A model generated the notes under the pieces. The model saw only the letters and a program-made list of their open reading frames with translations. It searched no databases and was not told where the DNA came from. Positions 10,701-21,605 of a stretch of 64,000 bases of DNA are shown piece by piece. A program made the translations under genes and the position numbers. The DNA comes from Diadophis punctatus similis. Lineage: Eukaryota > Chordata > Lepidosauria > Squamata > Dipsadidae. Positions within the stretch are counted from its first letter, which is position 1, and the number at the start of each line of letters is the position of its first letter. Location: contig JALIGW010000062.1 of the NCBI GenBank assembly GCA_023053685.1, positions 658,501-722,500 of the forward strand. The letters are read 5' to 3'.

Positions 10701-12356
10701 GGTTTCACGCGGCTGGCTCCAGGCATTGGTCAACGCTTCTTTGAGAGAGGGGTCCGTCCTGCAGCCCTTAAAAGTTGCAGTGGTGAGGCCCCTCCTCAAG
10801 AAGCCTTCCCTGGACCCGGCAGATTTAAAGAACTTCCGTCCAGTCTCCAACCTTCCCTTTGCGGGGAAGGTTGTAGAGAAAGTGGTGGCGCTCCAGCTCC
10901 TACGGCTGTTGGATGACACTGATTTTCTGGATCCCTTCCAATCGGGTTTCAGGCGCGGCTACAGTATGGAAACGGCTTTGGTCACCCTGATGGATGATCT
11001 CTGGCGAGGCCGGGATGGTGGTTATTCCTCCATCCTGGTGCTACTTGACCTCTCAGCAGCTTTCGATACCATTGACCATGGTATCCTTCTGCGTCGTCTC
11101 GATGAGGTGGGGGTGGGCGGCACTGTTTTGCAGTGGTTCTCCTCCTTCCTCTCTGACAGGACGCAGTTGGTGTTGACACGGGGGCAGAGGTCGAGCCCTA
11201 GGCCCCTACTATGTGGGGTGCCGCAGGGCTCGGTCCTCTCGCTTATCCTGTTTAATATCTACATGAAACCACTGGGTGAGATCATCCGACGACACCGGGT
11301 AAGGTACCAGCAATATGCTGATGATACCCAGTTGTACATCTCCACCCCGTCTCAATTCAGGGAAGCTGTAGACGTAATGGGCCACTGCCTGGACAATGTT
11401 AGGGTCTGGATGGGGAGGAACCGGCTAAAACTCAACTCTGACAAGACTGAGTGGCTGTGGATATTGCCTCCTAAGGATTTGGTCAATTGTCCCTCCTTGG
11501 TTCTTGGGGGGGAGAAATTAGCTCCCTCAGAACGGGTCCACAATTTGGGTGTCCTCCTAGACCCACAGCTAAAATTGGAGCAACATCTTTCAGCTGTGGC
11601 TAGGGGGACCTTTGCACAGGTACGCCTGGTGCACCAATTGCGACCCTACTTGGAGAAGGAGGCACTTCTCACAGTCACTCACGCCCTTATCACCTCCCGG
11701 CTGGATTACTGCAATGCGCTCTACATGGGGCTACCCTTGAAGAGTGTCCGGAGACTGCAACTGGTGCAAAATGCAGCTGCACGAGCTGTGGTGGGTGTAC
11801 CTAGATACACCCACGTAACACCCATCCTCTGCCAGCTGCATTGGCTGCCCATTAGTCTCCGGATCCAATTTAAGGTGTTGGTTTTGACCTTTAAAGCCCT
11901 ACATGGCTCAGGGCCAGATTATCTTCGGGACCGCATCCTGCCGCATACCTCCCTACGACCGGTCAGGGCCCACAGAGTCGGCCTCCTCCAGGTCCCATTG
12001 ACCAAACAATGCCGGTTGGCGGGGCCGAGGGGGAGAGCCTTCTCTGTGGGAGCTCCCTCCCTTTGGAACCAGCTCCCTCCAGAGATCAGGACTATCCCCA
12101 CCCTGCTGGCGTTCCGTAAAGCAATAAAAACTTGGCTCTTCCGGCAGGCGGGGTGAAAGCGAGATCAGCCAGACCAGATATGGGTCTCCCCCCTAGTTAT
12201 GAATGCTAGATGTTCTTTTTAATTTTTGTAGTTTTTAATCGTTATGTCTTTTTTATACTTATAAATAGATTTGACATGTTGTGAGCCGCCTAGAGTCCCC
12301 CGGGAGTTGGGCGGCATACAAATCTGTTTAAATAAATAAATAAATAAATAAATTTC
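7741..12356 (+). mobile_element. L2/CR1-group LINE, nearly full length
   Basis: The 5' UTR start (about 7746, GGGGTGGAGCCACGG) matches the start of the internally deleted copy at 59752. The region 7750-9330 holds 5' UTR and a decayed ORF1 region; an open stretch at 8454-8861 has no recognised domain. ORF2 follows to 12156. The 3' UTR ends with GTGAGCCGCCTAGAGTCC, a GGCGGCATACAAAT word and an (AAAT)n tail near 12331-12354. The flank at 12357 is an L1 in the opposite orientation, broken in its last codons. Assigned to the CR1/L2 group rather than canonical CR1, because the CR1 3' end (seen at 57025) is different. Confidence 0.8.
9343..12156 (+). pseudogene. LINE ORF2: APE endonuclease and reverse transcriptase
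   Basis: The protein nicks target DNA and reverse-transcribes the element RNA. The endonuclease begins LLLNARSITNKAPLVRDLI near 9345. It has a frameshift near 9530, after which one frame runs open to 12156. Seen in it are the endonuclease motifs VLGDFNLP (about 9750) and SDHFLLRLDF (about 9960), and the RT motifs LLDLSAAFDTIDH (about 11045), GVPQGSVLS (about 11215) and QYADDTQLY (about 11307). The C-terminus FRKAIKTWLFRQAG is as usual for the group. The conserved TETW of the endonuclease reads TATW here (GCG at 9443-9445 in place of the expected Glu codon). This removes a catalytic glutamate. With the frameshift, the copy should be inactive, although the RT frame is long and clean. Confidence 0.8.
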
Positions 12357-13163
12357 TGCGCAATCCAACATTTTTAAAATTATCATGTTCTCTGTCGGGG
12401 GGTTTCCATCCTTCCAAGTCTGGGCGAAGGTTAATCTAGCTGCAGTTAAGATGTTTATGATGAGATATTGGTTTGCTTTAGTATGTTGCCCTCTAATGAT
12501 CCCTAATAAGTATGTCTCTGGTTTGCATTCAATTTCACAATCTATCATTTCTTTTATCCATATCCTAATTGTATTCCAATATCTTCTTGCCACTGGACAA
12601 GACCACCATAAATGATAATATGTGCCATATGCTTCTTTACATTTCCAACAAGTTGGGTTTATATTGGGATATATTTTGGCAAGTCTAGCCGGGGCAAAAT
12701 GCCAGCGGTAATACATTTTATACAAATTTTCTTTATATGATGCCGATAACGTCAATTTATAGTTTTCCTTCCAAAGTTTCTCCCAGTCATCTAATTGAAT
12801 AGCATACCCAAAAATTTTCATCCAAGCAATCATATTTTCTTTTACTGTTTCCTCAGGTTTATCAAATTGTAATAGATAATTGTACATTTTGGTTATAAAT
12901 TTACTTTCAGATCCTATTAAAATTTTATCTATTAAATTTTGTTTTTTATTTATGCCGAATTCTTTCATATCTTTTTTGCACCTATTCTGAAGTTGGAGAT
13001 ATGGCCACCAATCAATGTGTTCCCCTTCTTCCTCTAAATTTTGTCTAGTCTTCAAATTTCCATTTTTGTCTAATAACTCTTCATAGGTCCTCATTTTTGA
13101 TCTATCTAATGTATTGGGGTGGATCATGGCCTCCATTGCAGATAACCATCGAGGTATCTCCAT
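12357..13163 (-). pseudogene. L1 ORF2 C-terminal segment
   Basis: An open stretch encodes the L1 ORF2 C-terminal domain. The zinc-knuckle-like CWKCKEAYGTYYHLWWSC sits about two-thirds along, followed by RRYWNTIRIWIKEMI and LTAARLTFAQTWKDG. The natural C-terminus after LKMLDCAE is replaced by readthrough into the adjacent LINE tail (Tyr/Leu/Phe/Ile codons from the ATTT repeat). It is part of a dead element. Confidence 0.75.
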
Positions 13164-14469
13164 ATAATGTTTACTTCTGATTTTCCTCCATGTGTGTAAT
13201 AAGGTCCCTCTTATTGCGTGTGTTTGAAAAAGTGTGTGTTTAACATTCTTCTTTTCCCATAAATGGGCGTGCCAGCCTTCCTGAACGTTATGTCCCTCCA
13301 GTGTTAATATTCTTTCATTGCTAAGAACAATCCATTCTTTTACCCAAAGTAAAATTGCCGATTGGTAATATATCTCTAAATCGGAGAGCCCAAAACCACC
13401 TCTAAATAGATTATCTTGTAATACCTTGAATTTTATTCTTGGTTTTTTTCCAACCCATATGAATTTATATATTAAGTTTATTTATTTCTCAAAAAAAAAA
13501 TTCTGTCTAACTTTATAGGTGCAGTCTGAAATAAGTAAAGCCATCTAGGTAGTATATTAGTATATTTTATAACTGCAATTCTCGCAATTAATGATAACTG
13601 CATCTTCCCCCATCTTTCTAAATCTTGTTTTGTTTTAGGAAACATCTTTGTATAGTTGTCCTCCTTCAATGAAGAATGTCTGGCTGTAAGCCAGATCCCT
13701 AAATATTTAGTTTTTGGGGTTGCCTGCAGAACTGTTTTCTCAGCTAGTTCCCTTATCTGAGTTTGGGTACAGTTTTTAGTTAATATTTTAGTTTTGTCTT
13801 TATTTATTTTGAGTCCTGCCACTTTAACAAATAATTCTATTTCATTTAGTAATCGTGTTGCCGATTCTGTCGGATCTTCTAAGAAAAACACCAAGTCGTC
13901 TGCAAATGCCTGGGTTTTATAGGTTTCTTTTTTAATTTTAGTTCCCCTTATTTCCTCATTATTTCTAATTTGATTTAATAATATTTCAATTGAGAGAATA
14001 AATAATAAGGGTGATATCGGGCAGCCTTGTCTTACCCCTTTACCAATCTTTAAATTCTTCCGTCATGTCACCATTTATCATACCCCTGCCTTTTGTTTTG
14101 TATATATAGCATTAATCATATTTTTGAATTTAGGTCCAAATTTCATAATTTTTATTTGATGCTTTAAAAAATCCCAAATTAAATTATCGAAAGCCTTTTG
14201 TGCGTCCAAAAATATCATGGCCATTTGTTTGTCACTGTGGCTCTCATAGTATTCTAATATGTCCAGAACTGTCCTGGTATTGTACCTAATTTGTCTAACT
14301 GGAAAAAAGCCATTTTGATCTGAATGAATGGTTTTATATAATATTTTTTTCATTCTCTCCGCTATTATTGTCATAAATATTTTATAGTCTATGTTTAGTA
14401 AAGATATAGGTCTGCAGCTTTTAATTGGTTTGGGGTCTGTTTCATCTTTATCAATCAATACAATGTGAG

Positions 14470-14870
14470 CAGGGGCGGGTTGCTTGATCTTCGTGCTACC
14501 AAAGTGCTGCATGCGCGTCGCCATGTTTTGGCGCGCGCACACTTGCTACATGCAAGTTTGGGTACAGTTCGCGTGATTTTGCTTTCTGCGCATGCACGGA
14601 AGCAAAATCTTGTGAGGGGATGCGCGCGCTATTTTGGCATGCGCGGAAGCAAAAGATTGTCAAAATCTCACGCATGCGCGCACCCCCTCACAAAATTTTG
14701 CTTTCGCGCATGCGCAGGAAGCAAAATCACCCCAAAAATTCCAAAAAAAGAGATGGCACCGCACAACAGCCTGGGGAAAACGGCACTGGAGCTGTCGCGC
14801 ACAAACAGCGCCATCTGGTGGCCGCTACCGGTATGGTAGAGTCAACCGCACCGGTAGGAACCCACCACTG
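14470..14870. mobile_element. hAT MITE inside L1, 8-bp target duplication
   Basis: Its ends are CAGGGGCGGGTTGC and AGGAACCCACCACTG. The target duplication AATGTGAG is perfect at 14462-14469 and 14871-14878. The interior contains CpG-rich inverted words such as GCGCATGCGCAGGAAGCAAA. A second, interrupted copy of the family at the equivalent L1 site is at 35220-35488 and 37413-37430. A longer family member with similar ends is at 55346-56005. Confidence 0.85.
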
Positions 14871-16015
14871 AATGTGAGCTTCCTCCCAGGATGCTGGATA
14901 TTTTGCTTTTTGTAATGTTTCATTACAAACTTCTAACAATAAATCTTCTATTATTTCAAAGGTTGCTCTGTAATAATCTCCTGGGAATCCATCCGGCCCT
15001 GGCATCTTATTGTTCTTCTGTTTAGCTACTGCTTGTTTTAGCTCTTCTTGAGTTATTTCTCTATTTAGAATTTCCCTATCATCTTCACCCATTGGATTTA
15101 AGCTTTTTTCTTCCAAGAAATTTATTATTTCTTCCTTCTTTATTTTGTCTTTTGCGTAGAGTTCTTTAAAGTAATCTAATACTATTCCTTTTTTCTTTTC
15201 TAACTGATGTATCTTTTTGTCTTTACCTTCTAATTGTTGTACCATTTTTTTTCTTTCTTTTTTCAATCTATGGGATAACCACCTACCAGGCTTATTAGCG
15301 TTTTCAAAATAATCTTGTTTCGCTAATCTTATTTTTCTTACAGTTTCTTCTTGTTCTAGTAGATTTAGTTTATGTTTTGTCAGGGCTTTTTCTTCTATAA
15401 TTTTTGAGTTTTGTGGATCATTTTGCAACTCTCTTTCCAATTGTTTCAGACTGTCTAACACACTGTTTTTGCTGCTTCCCTCTCTCTTCGTTTCTCCTGG
15501 CCAAATATGCAATTGTCACACCTCTTTGATAGGCTTTTGCCGTATCCCATAAGTTTTGTAATGTTGAGTCTTGATTTTTGTTTTCTTTAATAAACACTTC
15601 CATTTCTTTTTTAATTTGTTTTATGTATTCCTGTTCCTTTAATACTTGTGTATTTAACATCCATCTCCTAATTTTTTTTCTTTCTCCTTTCCAAATTATT
15701 TTTTAGGGATTATGATCAGCCCATTCATTTATCCCTATTTCTATTGAATCCATCAAATTTTCCATCTTTTTATTTGCCCAAACCATCTCTATTCTAGACC
15801 AAGATCTATGTGGATTCGAATAAAATGTATAATCTCTAGTTTCCCAATTTCGTTCTCTCCAACAATCTCTCAAATTTAATTCATGGCACATTTCATGAAA
15901 TGATTTCAGCAAAGTTTTTCTCTTTTTTGTATTCTTTTATTGTCAGTTTTATCATCTTTATCCTTGTCAACAATACCACTGAAATCTCCCACTAAGTATA
16001 CATTTCCCCCCCCCA

Positions 16016-16520
16016 TTTTTTATTTTTTCTCCACTTTATATACAATTCAATACACATATACCTTAAAATACTATAATGAAATAGTTTTACATTATAATCA
16101 ATCATTCAAAAATTAATATCTTATTCAACACTTGCATCAGTCTGTTCTACTTTTTTTCCCATTACACTCACCTCTATCTCCATCTTCCCCTCCAACTTTC
16201 TTACTCCTTCACTCCTCCTCTACCTCTCTACTCCTTCTCTTCCTCCCCTTCTACTTCCTCTTTCATCCTCTTAACCTTTCCCTGAGTACTCTTTATACTA
16301 ACTTGCCTTATATTTGACAGACTGATGATATAATCTCAAATTAAAACTAATTGTGTCTCTTCTTTTTAATTTTTTGTTATTATTATATCATTTCTTTGTA
16401 CATAATACTTTATTTCTAGGTATATGTTAATAATTCCATAAAAAAAGAAAAAAAAGAAAAAAAATCTAATTTTGTCATCTGGGATATTTACCAGTTAATT
16501 TCAAATTTTCCTTCCAGATT
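16016..16520 (-). mobile_element. L1 3' UTR fragment, reverse orientation
   Basis: On the minus strand it shows the purine-rich L1 3' UTR (pyrimidine-rich on the plus strand at 16160-16270) and the L1 word CCCAGATGACAAAATT near 16475-16490. It ends near the A-rich tail at 16015-16030. It is homologous to the 3' UTRs at 2150-2300 and 46400-46560. The following 16521-16760 is AT-rich with no identifiable feature. Confidence 0.6.
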
Positions 16521-16760
16521 CACCGCTATTAATTTAATTTCCCATAATAATAATAATTTCTCCTACTTCTTAATTTTAAGCCATATTGCTTCCTCTACTT
16601 TAGTCTCTTTAGTCATTGTTTATGTTTCTTAGTCTAACTCTTATCAATTCCATCTCTTGCATTTAAACAAATCAAAAAAAGTAAAGAAAAATAAAAAAAG
16701 AAAGAAAAAGTCCAAATGATTACATTTTCCAATTTTCAGCTTAATAAATTTAAAGATAAT

Positions 16761-16835
16761 AAACGTCCCCCATTTCTATGCTCCCCGTTAATCAGCTAAA
16801 TGATTAGCAAAAGGTTCCTCTAGTGGCGTTGCAAT
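16761..16835. repeat. Piece of an unclassified dispersed repeat
   Basis: It contains CCGTTAATCAGCTAAATGAT and TTAGCAAAAGGTTCCTCTAG, which are the reverse complement of 50557-50605 and overlap the repeat at 4850-4943. It is also found at 39965-40030. The family is unknown. Confidence 0.4.
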
Positions 16836-16989
16836 GCCAGCAATGTCATACTTGCTTTCATGTACTAAAGGTACATGAAACTTATGAACACAATGTCTTC
16901 CATTCCACAAAGTGATGCTATCAAACATTTACTCAATCAATGATCAGGACAACATGGATCTACATTAGAAAATACATGGGTAATAACTT

Positions 16990-17215
16990 TTCCCTTAGTA
17001 GCAATAGCACTTAAACTTATATACCACTTTACAGCCCTCTCTAAGTGGTTTAGAGAGTCAGCATATTGCCCCCAACAATCTGGGTCCTCATTTTGCCGAC
17101 CTCGGGAGCATGGAAGGCTGAGCCAATGAGAACTGAGCTGTCAAACTGCTAGCAGTAGTCAGAATTAGCCTGCAATACTGCATTCTGTCCACTGCGCCAC
17201 CATGGCTTAACCTAA
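16990..17215 (-). mobile_element. tRNA-derived SINE (B side)
   Basis: On the minus strand it starts AAGCCATGGTGGCGCAGTGG, which holds an A-box-like TGGCGCAGTGG. It runs through the body containing TTGGCTCAGCCTTCC and ACCACTTAGAGAGGGCTGT. This is a common squamate SINE-type repeat. A paralogue sits at 40207-40432. The B box is degraded. Confidence 0.5.
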
Positions 17216-17530
17216 ATGCTGAAGAATTACTTTGTTTTCCATAGGCGCAAAGAGCTGCTTCTCATTGTTTATTATAACCTGTATTTTTGGCTTTCATGCT
17301 GCTGCTTCTTGCTGGAAGATCCTTGTGAGGCTCAGTAGTCGGAAAGTATGGCCATGATAAAGTCATGTTGCTTGGGGTTCTGTAGAGATGAAGGCTATGT
17401 AAAGGTTGTGCAGCAAACTGCCTACCCCTAACGGGCCTCACATGCCTACATGATCTCACCCATTTCACATAGCCAGGATGATTTATCATAGTATCCCTGG
17501 CTGGTACGTGATTTCATCTAGGTTGTGTCA

Positions 17531-17812
<282 letters not shown>

Positions 17813-18772
17813 TTATAAATGGATTTTTTGGTGTGTGTATAGGCTGCTTTTACAACTAAAACTCTTTCCACACTCCAGGCATTTATGAGGTTTTTCTCCT
17901 GTGTGGATTCTTTGGTGTGTATATAGGCTGCTTTTACGATTGAAACTCTTTTCACACTCCAGGCATTTATGAGGTTTCTCTCTAGTGTGGATTGTTTGAT
18001 GTCTATAAAGGTGGCTCCTACAACTGAAGCTCTTTCCACACTCAAAGCATTTATGACATTTTTCTCCAGTGTGGCTCCTTTGATGTTTATAAAGGTTGCC
18101 AATGTGAATGAAGCTCTTTCCACACTCCAGGCATTTATGAGGTTTCTCTCTAGTGTGGATCCTTTGATGTCTATAAAGGCTGCTACTGTGACTGAAGCTC
18201 TTTCCACACTCCAGGCATTTATGAGGTTTTTCTCCAGTGTGGATTCTTTGATGTCTATAAAGGTTGCCCTTGAGACTGAAGCTCTTTCCACACTCTAGGC
18301 ATTTATGACGTTTTTCTCCTGTGTGAATTGTTTGATGTATATAAAGGTTTTCCAATTCACTGAAGCCCTTTCCACATTCTAGACATTTATGAGGTTTTTC
18401 TCCTGTGTGGATTCTTAGGTGGCTTTGAAGATGTCCAATTTTTTTGAAGGTTTTTTCACATTCCGCGCACTGATATTCCTTTCCTCCATCCTGGATCCTT
18501 TGGGGGCTTCTGGGTCTCCCCAAGGACCCTCTCCCCTCCAGGCCCATCTCGGGGTCTCGGCCCATTTCCTCCTCTCCGCATCGCCCTCCAGGCAGCCCCC
18601 TTTCACGGGGTTCTCCTGGGCTCATCCCTCCTGCAGCACCAGAGCCTCCCGGCCTATCCCCACTGTCTTCTGGGGGAGCTGGGACGTGATGAACTATTCC
18701 GTGGGGCCCGCTCTCCTCCTCCTCCTCTCGGGCAGCACTTACTTCCTGCGTCTGCCGGGCTCCTCCGTCCTC
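17813..18772 (-). CDS. C2H2 zinc-finger protein, 8 fingers (gene B, terminal exon)
   Basis: This is a probable DNA-binding transcription factor acting in the nucleus. From the first in-frame ATG (18625) it encodes 270 residues. There is a charged, finger-free N-terminus ([14 protein letters not shown] onward, ~48 residues), then eight Kruppel-type C2H2 fingers with [16 protein letters not shown] linkers. The frame is open further upstream to a good splice acceptor (TTTCTTTCTTTCAG|GAGGAC at 18772). The exon is therefore annotated from there, although the true start codon may be ATG 18625 or lie in an upstream exon. No KRAB or SCAN domain is visible in this exon. Finger specificity positions differ from unit to unit. 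The paralogue at 41033 has 19 fingers. Two linkers read HTREK instead of HTGEK. The exact orthologue cannot be named. Confidence 0.85.
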   Translation of the reverse strand, partial: EDGGARQTQEVSAAREEEEESGPHGIVHHVPAPPEDSGDRPGGSGAAGGMSPGEPRERGLPGGRCGEEEMGRDPEMGLEGRGSLGRPRSPQRIQDGGKEYQCAECEKTFKKIGHLQSHLRIHTGEKPHKCLECGKGFSELENLYIHQTIHTGEKRHKCLECGKSFSLKGNLYRHQRIHTGEKPHKCLECGKSFSHSSSLYRHQRIHTREKPHKCLECGKSFIHIGNLYKHQRSHTGEKCHKCFECGKSFSCRSHLYRHQTIHTREKPHKCLECEKSFNRKSSLYTHQRIHTGEKPHKCLECGKSFSCKSSLYTHQKIHL

Positions 18773-19385
18773 CTGAAAGAAAGAAAGAGAAGCGGGTCAC
18801 GGCTGCGTCCACTTCCCCACAGGGGAGACCCAGACCGAAGCCTACCCTCTCAGGGGTTTTCCTTCCCACCGTCCCCACCTCCCGACAAGGCCTTCTTTGG
18901 AGGACCCTCCTGGACTGCAACTATCGGCATCCCCTGTGCCCCACCTGCATCCAGCCGCATGCGCACCCGAATCGAAAAATTCCTTCCGTCGCCTGTCTGA
19001 TTCCAAAAATAAGCGCCAGACCAGCCTCCGTCCCCTTTCAGCGAAGCTCCGCCTCTTCCTCTCCTGGCACTGCCCGCTGTAGCTTTGCTCTCTTGGTCCA
19101 ATTGCACTTTTCCCGCCACCCTGCGTTTCATTTGCATCTGGGCAGCTTCTATGCCATCCGATTGGTGGGCGTCATGGGACCACACCCCCTACTCGACTGT
19201 GCAGAGGCCGCCTTCATTGCTTTCATCCTGTCTACGTTCCTCCCCTCGCTTGGCTCCTCCCTTTTGCCATTGGCTCAGCCCCTACCCCCTTCCCCACCGC
19301 CCGGCTTGGCGGAATTGGGGCGAGGAAGGGCGAAAGGGCTGCAATAGACGGACTCCCTCGCCGGACTCACTTTTCGTGTGGCAAA
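18773..19385 (-). promoter_or_regulatory. Promoter/5' intron region of zinc-finger gene B
   Basis: It is paralogous to 1-640 and 42917-43545. The octamer ATTTGCAT is at 19130-19137, with minus-strand CCAAT boxes (ATTGG) at 19161-19165 and 19269-19273 and an E2F-like TTTCCCGCC near 19109-19117. A possible minus-strand donor GGATGCAG|GTGGGG lies near 18945. Its phase does not join the terminal exon cleanly, so exon 1 may be non-coding. Confidence 0.5.
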
Positions 19386-19499
19386 ACTAACAGAAGATAC
19401 AAATTGTAAAGAAAGTTAGATATTTAGGGATACAATTATCGGCAAGATTTTTAACCATTAAAGAAGATAATTATTTAAAATCTTTAAAAAATTGAAATA
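19386..19499 (+). mobile_element. L1 fragment, left of the retrovirus (copy B)
   Basis: This is the first ~110 bases of the L1 fragment also seen at 641 and 43550. It is cut at GAAATA (19494-19499) by the retroviral insertion and resumes at 27347. Confidence 0.8.
19494..19499. repeat. 6-bp target duplication, left
   Basis: GAAATA here and at 27347-27352 flanks the retrovirus. The empty sites in copies A (about 737) and C (about 43646) carry a single GAAATA. Confidence 0.85.
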
Positions 19500-19666
19500 T
19501 GTTGTAACATTCTTCCTTGGCCATATGTACACCCGTACCAGCACGAGTTGCAATTACGGTACCATTTCCCTTCTGGAACCTGAGGACGACCATAGCCTGC
19601 CTCAAAAGGTGTTTGCCATGAGCGAAGAGGAAGATTCCTCCCTTTAAAAAATAAAAACAGAGAAGA
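19500..19666 (+). mobile_element. Relic of a second, tandem provirus
   Basis: The first ~64 bases equal the start of the LTR (TGTTGTAACATTCTTCCTTG). They are joined at 19560-19564 (TACCA, shared by both parents) to the last ~100 bases of env plus the polypurine tract, matching about 26862-26966. The full 5' LTR follows at once. The order LTR start / env end / LTR is what remains if an LTR-body-LTR-body-LTR tandem lost its first body by microhomology. Confidence 0.8.
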
Positions 19667-20045
19667 TGTTGTAACGTTCTTCCTTGGCCATGTGTACACC
19701 CGTACCAGCACGAGTTGCAATTACGGTACCAGGAGGAGACAGCAATAGATCACTAAGCAGGAATGTGCACTTCCCCGCACCTTCCCCTCACCTTTTCCTC
19801 ATCTCTTCCCCCACCTTCTTCCCCCCCTAGGGCTGAGCTTTCTGCCATGCTGTAATATTTGTATTGGACCTAAATAATCATGTGCCTTCTGATATCATTG
19901 CATACACCCTCTCTTTGTTTGTATCTAATAAAAGAGGTTGCCCGACTCTGATCGGGGCCCCTCATCCCGAGGAAACATTTGTCCGATGTCTTCCTTATCA
20001 TTTGGCCAAGAGACATGAGCGGCCCGCCAGAAGCACAACGCTGCA
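19667..20045 (+). repeat. 5' LTR (379 bp)
   Basis: It starts TGTTGTAACG and ends GCTGCA. The polyadenylation signal AATAAA is at 19927-19932, followed by a GC-richer R/U5 part. It pairs with 26967-27346. No strong TATA box is evident in U3. Confidence 0.9.
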
Positions 20046-20047
20046 AC

Positions 20048-20066
20048 TGGTGATCCCCGACGTGAT
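20048..20066 (+). other. Primer binding site, tRNA-Trp-like
   Basis: TGGTGATCCCCGACGTGAT lies two bases after the LTR end. It differs from the tRNA-Trp site of avian alpharetroviruses by one extra T, going by my recollection of that site. Confidence 0.65.
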
Positions 20067-20170
20067 CTACGGAACGCGTCTCTTGGTACCCTAGTACTCA
20101 TTCGGCTGGAAGAAGCCTCGCACCCAGGGCCAGCCGTCAGCAAACGGAGCACCCTCCCTTAATCGTGAGT

Positions 20171-21605
20171 ATGGGGGCAGAATTCTCTAAGCCTCAGGTT
20201 GCACACCTCCATGAACTTAGAGAATTGACCAAGTCTTCAATTTTTGTTTTAAAAAATAATGGCAAAAATCCTTCTATTCCTACTAAATCAGATCTTGCTT
20301 CCCTTCTCAAATATATATATCAAAAGTGTTCTGCTTACCCAGAGACGGGATCAATTAAAACGTCCAAATGGCTTAAATTGGGCAAATATTTTCATGAAAC
20401 GCCCAGAGCACCTCCAAAAATCCTTGCCACATGGCGGGTTGTCATGGAATGTTTGCAAATTTATGAAAACGCCATGACTGGAGTTTCGGACCCTCCCCGT
20501 CATACCAAAGTGAAGATAAATTGCCCCAAATAAATTCTTCCTTTTCAGCCAGCATGTTCCCATCCGCGCCAGAAGCCTCCCCCCCTGCTGCTGTTTTTTC
20601 AGCAGAATCAGCGCCGACCCCCATTTCCTACGGAGTGGTGGCAGCAGCTCTAAAGGAGGGTCTAAAGAATGGGGAATTAGACTTGGAAGACATGTCTCAT
20701 TGTTACCCGGTAGAAATGAGACCTGATCCAGTCAATCCAAATGGCCCCCCAATTCCGCATTATGTCCCCATGCCTTACAAGCTCATTAAAGACCTGAAAC
20801 AGGCCTCGGCCATGTATGGGGTTCAGTCCCCCTACACTCAAGGGCTGCTTGCAACAACTGCAGACACTTATATGTTGGTCTTGGAGGATTGGAAACTGTT
20901 ATTTGGTATGCTATTAACCCCGTCACAGTATACAGTTTGGTTTTCGGAATATCGCAAAGAAATTGAGAGGATAATTGGGCAGGGTCTTCCCAATGGGGTG
21001 ACCGCCAGACACTTGTTGGGACTTGATGGCTTTGCCAAAGCCCCTCAGCAGGAGCGGGCACCTCCCTGGTGTCCCGTGCAGCCATGGCAGCCATAAAAAA
21101 AGTGGATGATGTAATGGAAGGTCCAATTAAATCTTTTTCAAAGATTCAACAAGGACCCAACCAATCTTATTCGGACTTTTTGGATGACTTACAAAAGGCC
21201 CTCATGCGCCAAATTGATAATCAGGAAGCCCGAGCAGAATTGATGTTAAAATTAGCTTATGAAAATGCAAATTCTGATTGCCAGTGCATATTGCAACCTT
21301 TGGTGGGTAAACCAGGTGTAACGATTGCAGACTATCTTCAGGCTTGTTGAATAGTGGGCACTCAAACCTTTCAAATGAATGCTCTGGCCGCTGCCTTTCA
21401 GCAGGCCGGTAACAAGCCATCTGGCAATTGCTTTAATTGCGGAAAGCCTGGCCACTTTAAGGCACAATGCCGTGCCCCTGTGGGGGGGGGGTGCGACCAG
21501 ATCAAATATCCGAGGGGCTAAGCCAAGAACGGTCTGCCCCCAATGCAAAAAGGGATTCCATTGGGCCAATCAGTGTCGCACCAATCCATCTCCCCAGGCA
21601 GGAAA
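20171..21605 (+). pseudogene. gag: Retroviral gag, frameshifted
   Basis: This is the structural polyprotein of the virion. The reading starts with MGAEFSK at 20171 (a Gly2 myristoylation-type start; an ATG also lies at 20165). The matrix frame stops at 20531. A proline-rich linker and capsid N-terminal half (PHYVPMPYKLIKDLKQ near 20755-20800) lie in a second frame, ending at 21096. The capsid C-terminal half with a major-homology-region-like IQQGPNQSYSDFLDDLQKAL (about 21144-21203) is in a third frame, with a stop at 21350. Two CCHC knuckles follow, CFNCGKPGHFKAQC (about 21429) and CPQCKKGFHWANQC (about 21537), separated by a frameshift at a G run (21481-21490). All domains are present in order, but the gene is non-functional as it stands. 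Confidence 0.8.

Larger units (their letters stand above)
12357..16015 (-). mobile_element. L1 LINE in reverse orientation, split by a hAT MITE (B side)
   Basis: Read leftward, it enters ORF2 in the endonuclease at a GDFSGIVDKDKDD-like motif (about 15960-16000). It continues through CRERNWETRDYTFYSNPHRS-like residues (15703-15912), the linker (about 15660-14880), RT motifs (PIKSCRPISLLNIDYKIF near 14400, MAIIFLDAQKAFD-like near 14200) and the C-terminal cysteine region (CWKCKEAYGTYYHLWWSC near 12640). Frameshifts and stops break it repeatedly. The hAT at 14470-14870 interrupts it with an 8-bp duplication. Its 3' UTR is missing at the junction with the LINE at 12356. Confidence 0.85.

Noticed and set aside
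12331..12352. Possible CRISPR-like or satellite repeat
   Set aside because: It is the short (AAAT)n tail of the LINE.
20048..20066. tRNA-Pro or tRNA-Lys primer site
   Set aside because: The sequence after TGG does not match the usual Pro (GGGCTCGTCC) or Lys (CGCCCAACG) sites; the Trp-type site fits with one extra base.
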